From: Saprospiraceae bacterium UBA2365
GTDB taxonomy: Bacteria; Bacteroidota; Bacteroidia; Chitinophagales; Saprospiraceae
Direction of reading: 5' to 3'
NCBI GenBank assembly: GCA_002344345.1
Contig: DDTL01000202.1
Location: 1 to 12,525 of the forward strand
DNA: 12,525 bases
A program made the translations under genes and the position numbers. Below are positions 8,144 through 12,525 of this stretch, one piece after another. The notes under the pieces are model-generated. The model saw nothing but the letters and a program-made list of their open reading frames with translations. It was not told the DNA's origin and did no database searches. Position 1 is the first letter of the stretch; the number at the start of each line of letters is the position of its first letter.

Positions 8144-8872
8144 TTATGCCCTGAAAATATGCTTAAAAATTTCAAGGGATTTCACTTCTCCAAAATCACC
8201 GATATGGATCTTATAATATTTTAAAATATCATCAACCAAATCATTTCTCTGGTTTTTCGGGATCACTACTGACTTAAAGTCCATGAGATCAGTCGAAGCC
8301 AACTGATAAAAATAATAACTCATTTCCTTATCCAGGTAATCTCTGTGAAATGGCGGCGAACTGATATATTTTCCTTCGATCATATCAAAAATACAGTTGA
8401 CTGAACTAAAATTGTCATCAGGTTGAAAGCCCAAATATGTACAAAAGTGTAGTAAAAAAGATAGATGAAAGGAAGCATATTGCTCTTTTTGTTCATCTAA
8501 AAACCGGAACGCCCCTTCAATAAAGTCAAAGAGTGGCAAATTCTGTTCTTTTTCTTTTATACACAGCCTGATGATCTCCACCATAAATATTCCAATGGAT
8601 GATAGAGCTATATTGAAAAACAACTGATTGTATTGAACAGCAGGTCTGGCTTCTTTTATCCTGTTTATCTCATTGCTGTCTTTGTCGTAAACGACCAGAT
8701 CAACCAGATTCATAACCTGAAGGGTTGCAGGTCCTGCTACTGAACGCTGGTTTCTGACTCCATTGATTATATAGGATTTTAGCCCCAGCTCTCTGGTAAA
8801 TATCAGGAGAATTAAGCTGGATTCTTTAAACTTAACGGATCTGAGGATGATTCCTCGTGTTTTTGCCAGCAT
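8144..8872 (-). CDS. recO: DNA repair protein RecO
   Basis: The product is 242 residues, a normal length for RecO. RecO acts in the cytoplasm in the RecFOR pathway: it binds single-stranded DNA and SSB, anneals strands and with RecR loads RecA at gaps. The N-terminus, MLAKTRGIILRSVKFKESS, is the typical start of the RecO OB-fold (about residues 1-80, including GLKSYIINGVR). The helical C-terminal part contains FLLHFCTYLGFQPD. No CxxC pairs are present, so the zinc site of some RecO proteins is absent, as is usual in this phylum. The ATG is well placed because the family motif starts at residue 1. The gene is transcribed toward the protease gene and shares its terminator. It appears to be monocistronic. 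I see nothing unusual in it. Confidence 0.95.
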   Translation of the reverse strand: MLAKTRGIILRSVKFKESSLILLIFTRELGLKSYIINGVRNQRSVAGPATLQVMNLVDLVVYDKDSNEINRIKEARPAVQYNQLFFNIALSSIGIFMVEIIRLCIKEKEQNLPLFDFIEGAFRFLDEQKEQYASFHLSFLLHFCTYLGFQPDDNFSSVNCIFDMIEGKYISSPPFHRDYLDKEMSYYFYQLASTDLMDFKSVVIPKNQRNDLVDDILKYYKIHIGDFGEVKSLEIFKHIFRA

Positions 8873-8918
8873 TCAGATACTTTTATTGCTTATAATTTAC
8901 CTTTATAGTTCAATACAT

Positions 8919-8926
8919 CAAATTTA
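8919..8926 (-). promoter_or_regulatory. Possible -7 element for recO
   Basis: Read on the minus strand this is TAAATTTG, a full match to the Bacteroidota -7 consensus TAnnTTTG, 46 bases before the recO start codon. No TTG appears at the expected -33 position, so support is partial. Confidence 0.3.
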
Positions 8927-8931
8927 GCATA

Positions 8932-8939
8932 TATATTTG
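8932..8939 (+). promoter_or_regulatory. Possible -7 element toward the DUF5606 gene
   Basis: TATATTTG fully matches TAnnTTTG on the + strand and lies only five bases from the opposite-facing element at 8919-8926. A matching -33 TTG is not visible. If used, it would give the DUF5606 gene a leader of about 210 bases. Confidence 0.28.
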
Positions 8940-9066
8940 CATGCTTGAATAAAAACCGGATATAAAAACTTTATATCTGCAAGTAATTTTGAATAGATTG
9001 AATAAGAACAATCGGGGAAATTTAGTATCAATACGGTATTTAAAGGTTGTTCCTGTTGGTTGAAAT

Positions 9067-9090
9067 CTGGCATTAGGCCAGGAGGTTTTT
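9067..9090 (+). promoter_or_regulatory. Small leader hairpin with following T run
   Basis: CTGGC (9067-9071) pairs with GCCAG (9077-9081) around ATTAG, followed by GAGG and five T residues (9086-9090). The stem is only five bases, so it is at best a weak attenuator-like structure. It lies directly before the small upstream ORF at 9111. Confidence 0.2.
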
Positions 9091-9110
9091 CAATTATTGA
9101 AGGATAAAAC

Positions 9111-9146
9111 ATGGAGACGTCATACTCTGTTATGTTAAAACATTAG
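9111..9146 (+). other. Possible 11-codon upstream ORF (leader peptide)
   Basis: ATG at 9111 opens METSYSVMLKH and stops at TAG (9144-9146), 12 bases before the start of the DUF5606 gene and in the same frame. AAGGA at 9100-9104 sits six bases before this ATG, a better Shine-Dalgarno match than anything before the main gene. It could be a leader peptide coupling translation to the downstream gene, or it may be meaningless. The family N-terminus begins at 9159, so this is not simply the true start of that gene. Confidence 0.2.
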
Positions 9147-9158
9147 AAAATAGTACAT

Positions 9159-9563
9159 ATGAATTTAGAATCATATATAGCAGTCAGCGGTTTGCCAGGC
9201 ATCTACAAACTAGTTAAAACGAGGAGTAATGGTTTACTTATTTCGGATTTGGATACCGGATCTACTAAATTCGTTTCTGTCAGATCACATCAATTCACTC
9301 CGTTGGGAACAGTTGCGATATACACCTATGAAGACGCTACTGAACTGAAAGTGATCTTCAGAACTATGCTGGAAAAGGCAGATTCTTTACCTCCACCGTC
9401 CATTAAAGAAAGCAATGCAGTGCTTTCAACCTATTTCCGGGAAATCCTTACCGATTACGACGAGGAAAGGGTACACATGGGTGACATTAAAAAAGTCATT
9501 AAATGGTTTGGTTTTCTCAATGACAGAAAACTTTTAAGTCTTACTTCCGAAGAAGAAGAATAA
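9159..9563 (+). CDS. DUF5606 family protein
   Basis: This is a 134-residue cytoplasmic protein of a family that is widespread in Bacteroidota and has no established function. The N-terminal domain (about residues 1-70) carries the family start MNLESYIAVSGLPGIYKLV, then NGLLISDLDTG and a VAIYTYEDATELKVIF segment. This is the small beta-rich DUF5606 domain. The C-terminal half contains YFREILTDYDEERVHMGDIKKVIKW split around position 95-115, a second conserved block, and ends in an acidic tail (EEEE). Length and architecture are normal. The ATG at 9159 fits the family start, although no Shine-Dalgarno sequence precedes it. The gene stands alone, divergent from recO and convergent with comF, so the neighbours give no functional hint. 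Confidence 0.92.
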   Translation: MNLESYIAVSGLPGIYKLVKTRSNGLLISDLDTGSTKFVSVRSHQFTPLGTVAIYTYEDATELKVIFRTMLEKADSLPPPSIKESNAVLSTYFREILTDYDEERVHMGDIKKVIKWFGFLNDRKLLSLTSEEEE

Positions 9564-9889
9564 CACGATCCAGAGTTGATCTTTTTGGTAAAATAAGATG
9601 CTGGAAAAGGTGAATATTTCAAATATTTGCGTGACGGGGCATTTGACTAAGGGCTTTTTAATAGTCTTGTAGATCGGGCATTATTAAACTATTTGATCAG
9701 TGTTTATCTATCAGCCCTTCGGATGATTCAATTTATGTGCCAGTTAAACCATAATGCGTACTGTAAATGTCAAAAATCAGCAAAACTATTCGCCATGCTT
9801 TTCTATAAAAAACATTTTTCTGCTGCATAATGGCCTGATTTTAGTGTAATTTCAAAATACTTTCATTGAGTTTATCCCTGAACTTCAGT
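9564..9889. other. Convergent gene-free spacer with inverted repeats
   Basis: No coding frame of note is present in 326 bases between two convergent stop codons. There is no classic GC-rich terminator for either gene. AAGGGCT (9649-9655) is the exact reverse complement of AGCCCTT (9713-9719), and AATATTTCAAATATT (from about 9613) is a short dyad. A longer interrupted stem at 9773-9842 is listed separately. The region may hold the 3' ends of both transcripts or an unannotated RNA. Confidence 0.45.
9773..9842. repeat. Interrupted inverted repeat near the comF 3' end
   Basis: AAAATCAG (9773-9780) and GCCAT (9792-9796) are together the reverse complement of ATGGCCTGATTTT (9830-9842), giving a 13-bp stem with an 11-base bulge on one side. 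On the minus strand the structure ends in a run of A/T bases, so it could serve as a weak comF terminator. It ends 48 bases from the comF stop codon. Confidence 0.35.
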
Positions 9890-10600
9890 TTACAGGTTGT
9901 GTCCCATAGCAATGGTGATTAGATGGATCTCAGTCTGGCTGTTTTGCAGTAGGACGGCCTGTATACATCCTTCAAACGTTGCTCCTGTGGTCAGCACATC
10001 ATCCACCAGTAATATCCTGTGGGCCTTTTCCTTCAATTGCTCCGAAGCTCCAAAAGCCATCGATGTATTCCTGATACGTTCTGACCGACTCATTTTTGTC
10101 TGCGTCTGGGTAAACCGGATCCTTTTGAGCAAATCTGTTCTGACCGGTACATCTATAGCCTTTCCGATGCCTTTGGCGAACTGTTCACTTTGATTGTATC
10201 CGCGTTTTACAAATTTTTTTAGATGCAATGGAACCGGTATGATGGCATCCAGGTTCGAATATCGCTCAATTTCTTTCAGATATCCACCATAAAACATGCC
10301 GAGTTTATAACCAATATCAGGTCTGTTGCCATACTTAAGCCTATGGAGCATTCTTTCAATGCCACTGCCTCTGCTGAGGTAGAACAATGCGCCTCCGGAT
10401 ACTATCGGAAACCTGCTTTTAAAGTGTTTGGTAAAAGAATTTTCCGGTTCATATTCATGATGGGTAAATGGTAAACTTGCCAGACATTTAATGCAGAAAA
10501 TACCATCTTCCACAGGAGTATCTTGATCACAAGACATACACAAGTCAGGGAAGATCAAATGCACTAATCCTTTAATACCGGATGATAAACTCGTTTTCAT
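9890..10600 (-). CDS. comF: ComF family amidophosphoribosyltransferase-like protein
   Basis: I take the ATG at 10600 (236 residues). The frame extends to a TTG at 10633, but that would add 11 residues without family similarity ahead of MKTSLSSGIKGLVHLIFP. A zinc-finger-like pair, CMSC (21-24) and CIKC (36-39), is followed by the phosphoribosyltransferase fold: IIPVPLHLKKFVKRGYNQSEQ near the middle (split motif PVPLH and RGYNQSEQFAKG), and the PRPP-binding loop VDDVLTTGAT at 199-208. ComF proteins are needed for natural transformation in several bacteria, probably handling single-stranded DNA or nucleotides in the cytoplasm. The family is also common where competence is unproved. Length is normal (220-240 residues). 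The gene is transcribed in the same direction as the upstream htrA gene but is separated from it by a strong terminator. Confidence 0.93.
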   Translation of the reverse strand: MKTSLSSGIKGLVHLIFPDLCMSCDQDTPVEDGIFCIKCLASLPFTHHEYEPENSFTKHFKSRFPIVSGGALFYLSRGSGIERMLHRLKYGNRPDIGYKLGMFYGGYLKEIERYSNLDAIIPVPLHLKKFVKRGYNQSEQFAKGIGKAIDVPVRTDLLKRIRFTQTQTKMSRSERIRNTSMAFGASEQLKEKAHRILLVDDVLTTGATFEGCIQAVLLQNSQTEIHLITIAMGHNL

Positions 10601-10604
10601 GCAC

Positions 10605-10633
10605 CGAAAATACCAAAAAAATTGAAGATTCAA
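10605..10633 (-). promoter_or_regulatory. Possible comF promoter
   Basis: On the minus strand, TTG (10633-10631) is followed after 18 bases by TATTTTCG (10612-10605), one mismatch from TAnnTTTG and within the usual 17-23 base spacing. The start point would fall close to the ATG at 10600, giving a leaderless or near-leaderless transcript. That would also support the ATG rather than the TTG at 10633 as the comF start. The region is T-rich, so a chance match is possible. Confidence 0.27.
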
Positions 10634-10690
10634 AAAAATGTCAATAGAATCTTTTCTAAACCCCCATTTTTAAGTTTAACAAATCAACTT

Positions 10691-10726
10691 AAAAAAAAGC
10701 GCCTGCTTTTGAGAGAAGCAGGCGTT
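10691..10726 (-). terminator. Rho-independent terminator of the htrA gene
   Basis: CGCCTGCTT (10700-10708) pairs perfectly with AAGCAGGCG (10716-10724) around a seven-base loop. On the minus strand the stem is followed by eight T residues (the A run at 10691-10698). It ends the transcript of the serine protease gene, 43 bases past its stop codon. Confidence 0.9.
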
Positions 10727-10768
10727 AATAAAACAAAACGAAAAACCAACTTTTATTGTATGAAAAAA

Positions 10769-11947
10769 TCAGACTCCTTTTCTTAGTTTAACGGTAATGT
10801 CCTTTGGTTTATTGTCTCTAAGCACCCTGACATTGATCGTTTCTCCGACACGCACGAATTTTAATACCTTTACAAGGTCATCAAACTCGTTTATTTCAGT
10901 ATCCTCTATTTTAATGATCACATCACCTGGCAATAAACCTGCAAACTGTGCAGAACTGCCATTGGCTACTTCTTCGATATAAAATCCTTTTTCCGTTTTC
11001 AAACCGAATTGCTTCTTTACCTCCTCTGTGATCGTATATCCTGACACACCAAGTGAGGCGCCTTCTATATCTCCGTTGACTATGATCTCATCTACCACTT
11101 TCTTCATCAGATTGGATGGAATGGCAAAAGAGTAACCGGCATAAACACCTGTGGGCGTCGCAATCGCTGTATTGATACCCAACAAATTACCTTCGTCATC
11201 CACCAATGCACCTCCGCTATTGCCCGGATTGACCGCGGCATCAGTTTGAATAAACTCTTCGATGGCCCTGTCATTTTCAATGATGTCAAGGTTTCTGCCT
11301 TTGGCAGATATAATTCCTGCCGTTACCGTTGAGGTCAGATATTCAAAAGGATTTCCAACTGCAAGTACCCATTCCCCTACGCTGCATTTGTCTGAATCAC
11401 CCACTTTCAGGGTAGGCAGATTATTCGCTTCAATCTTGATCACAGCGAGATCTGTAGAAGGATCTGTGCCAATTTTGGTGGCTTTGAATGTTCTTTTATC
11501 CGGCAAAGTCACTTCGATGTTATCCGCAAAGCCAACCACATGATTGTTCGTTATGATGTAACCATCACTGGTGTAGATCACACCTGAACCAACCCCTCTT
11601 TGTTTGTAAAATTCCTGGCCTCCAAAAGGTGAAAAATCAAAAAAATCCATTCCAAAATAATCTTCCAAAGTTCTTGGTTGACGCTGTCTGTTGTTTTTCA
11701 ACCTGTTCTGGACCAACTGATCACTTTCTTCAGCAGTGATCCTCACAACTGCAGGTGTTGCTATCGCTGCAGCTTTTTTGAAATCGAACGGAAACGAAGC
11801 ATTTAAGTTACTGTTGACCGCAACCGCTTTACTTTCAGTGTCACCAGTTAAATTTACACCCTGATGTTTTTGAATTAACAGCATTCCGGTCAGAACAAAA
11901 ACACCTCCGATCATACCTGACAAAACTAATTTTACCCAAGTTTTCAT
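10769..11947 (-). CDS. htrA: HtrA/DegP-family periplasmic serine protease (Do-like)
   Basis: The product is 392 residues. It degrades or refolds damaged envelope proteins in the periplasm. Residues 1-25 form a hydrophobic signal peptide or membrane anchor (VKLVLSGMIGGVFVLTGMLL); no lipobox is seen. The chymotrypsin-like domain (about 55-290) has the full catalytic triad: His136 in TNNHVVG, Asp166 in STDLAVIK and Ser244 in NPGNSGGA. The loop DYFGMDFFDFSPFGG (97-110) is the aromatic-rich LA-type regulatory loop. One PDZ domain follows (about 296-388, with the GLLPGDVI element at 337-344). E. coli DegP has two PDZ domains; a single one resembles DegS and many Bacteroidota homologues. All active-site residues are present. 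Its own terminator follows, so it is probably monocistronic. I see no convincing TAnnTTTG element close upstream, so its control is unclear; stress induction would be expected for the family. Confidence 0.97.
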   Translation of the reverse strand: MKTWVKLVLSGMIGGVFVLTGMLLIQKHQGVNLTGDTESKAVAVNSNLNASFPFDFKKAAAIATPAVVRITAEESDQLVQNRLKNNRQRQPRTLEDYFGMDFFDFSPFGGQEFYKQRGVGSGVIYTSDGYIITNNHVVGFADNIEVTLPDKRTFKATKIGTDPSTDLAVIKIEANNLPTLKVGDSDKCSVGEWVLAVGNPFEYLTSTVTAGIISAKGRNLDIIENDRAIEEFIQTDAAVNPGNSGGALVDDEGNLLGINTAIATPTGVYAGYSFAIPSNLMKKVVDEIIVNGDIEGASLGVSGYTITEEVKKQFGLKTEKGFYIEEVANGSSAQFAGLLPGDVIIKIEDTEINEFDDLVKVLKFVRVGETINVRVLRDNKPKDITVKLRKGV

Positions 11948-12525
11948 AAGTAAGATTTTAAATTGTTTTCTTTTCGGTCATATGGAATCATTGATAAAAA
12001 ATACTGACATTGTTTTTTCTGATCTTTATTTATAACTTTCACGTATGGTTTGAATGAATTCTCGCAGAAAGTCAATTAATAAAGAGATACGAGATGTCGT
12101 CTGTTTTTTATGCTGATTCCATGTGATAAGCTTTTTAAAAAGTTATTTGGTTAATTGAAATTTAAAATTTAAATCAATTCAAATATGTACATTCAAGCAA
12201 TAACGGGCAGTGGAATGATTTCAATTTTACTTGAATTAGCCAAACTCGCCAATGCGTTGAATGTGCCCTTTTAACGAATCCGTTTTGATTCATGTTCCTT
12301 CCCAATTTGTATTTAACATTATATTAACTATTAACCTTCTAACGACTTAGATAAATAAAAGACCTGATCCATTCGGAATTGCGAAGAAAGAATAAAACCG
12401 GTATTAAACATTTTAGGAAACCAAAAACTTTGGCAAAAACCGTCAATTTAATACTGAATAATTATACGAAAAATTGGCCAGAAACCAGACAGGGAATTTA
12501 TAAATGCGAATCAAGGGTTAAAGTT
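11948..12525. other. Long AT-rich region without a clear gene
   Basis: These 578 bases hold the upstream region of htrA but no recognisable gene. Visible structure includes the 12-bp palindrome CTTTTTAAAAAG at 12131-12142, an imperfect AT-rich dyad at about 12154-12178, and GAATC/GATTC around CGTTTT near 12276. A short ORF at 12185-12274 is listed separately. On the + strand one frame is open from 12355 to the window end (57 codons) but has no ATG and no recognisable motif. All three minus-strand frames close within about 27 bases of the right edge, so no minus-strand gene enters from the right. Confidence 0.5.
12185..12274 (+). other. Short ORF, 29 codons, possible gene remnant
   Basis: ATG at 12185 opens MYIQAITGSGMIS and continues LLELAKLANALNVPF before TAA. 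The second half looks like a short amphipathic helix of the kind found in small antitoxin-like proteins of Bacteroidota, but the match is only by eye. There is no partner gene, no ribosome binding site, and the frame ends abruptly. It may be a decayed fragment or chance. Confidence 0.2.

Noticed and set aside
8924..9112. 62-codon minus-strand ORF between recO and the DUF5606 gene
   Set aside because: It has no recognisable motif, is rich in unordered residues, and covers the spacer that must hold the promoters and leader of the two divergent genes. Its ATG merely shares the CATG palindrome with the small + strand ORF at 9111.
10601..10633. TTG start for comF adding 11 residues
   Set aside because: The extra residues lack family similarity, and the ATG at 10600 directly precedes the usual ComF N-terminus. 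A possible promoter -7 element also overlaps the extension.
11979..12125. Inverted pair CATATGGAATCA (11979-11990) and TGATTCCATGTG (12114-12125), considered as ends of a small mobile element
   Set aside because: Only 11 of 12 bases match, no target duplication flanks it, and no transposase or miniature-element features lie between. A match of this length is expected by chance in 578 bases.
12355..12525. 57-codon open + strand frame running to the window edge as a partial gene
   Set aside because: It has no ATG, no recognisable protein motif and a lysine/asparagine-rich make-up expected from AT-rich noncoding DNA. It cannot be judged without sequence to the right.

Overview
The window looks like ordinary chromosomal DNA of a member of the Bacteroidota, most likely from the Saprospiraceae or a neighbouring lineage. 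Four things point there. There is a secreted metalloprotease ending in a type A type IX secretion (T9SS) sorting domain with an FPNP motif. There is a DUF5606 protein, a family I know only from Bacteroidota. The RecO lacks zinc cysteines. Two or three sites resemble the Bacteroidota TAnnTTTG -7 element, and strong Shine-Dalgarno sites are scarce. The placement below phylum level is inference.

Layout, left to right. Bases 1-62 hold a short run of degenerate ~21-bp tandem repeats cut by the window edge. Bases 142-611 are gene-free but rich in inverted repeats, including one good terminator-like hairpin (393-429). A 1162-residue predicted outer-membrane beta-barrel protein of unknown function (612-4100, +) begins at a TTG codon. 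A 327-bp gap leads to a 1210-residue, multi-domain, reprolysin-like (M12B-type metzincin) protease (4428-8060, +). A bidirectional terminator separates it from convergent recO (8144-8872, -). A 286-bp divergent spacer follows, with overlapping back-to-back promoter-like elements and a tiny in-frame upstream ORF, and then a DUF5606 gene (9159-9563, +). After a convergent gene-free spacer come comF (9890-10600, -), a strong terminator, and an HtrA/DegP-family periplasmic serine protease (10769-11947, -). The last 578 bp are AT-rich and carry no clear gene.

The genes do not form one operon: strands alternate and terminators separate them. Functionally there is a cell-envelope theme (outer-membrane barrel, secreted protease, envelope quality-control protease) mixed with DNA recombination and uptake functions (recO, comF). 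I found no CRISPR array, tRNA, rRNA, insertion sequence or phage gene, and nothing that convincingly forms a new multi-gene system. The most interesting items are the uncharacterised barrel protein, a possible cysteine switch in the protease, the leader region before the DUF5606 gene, the edge repeat, and the structured gene-free stretches.
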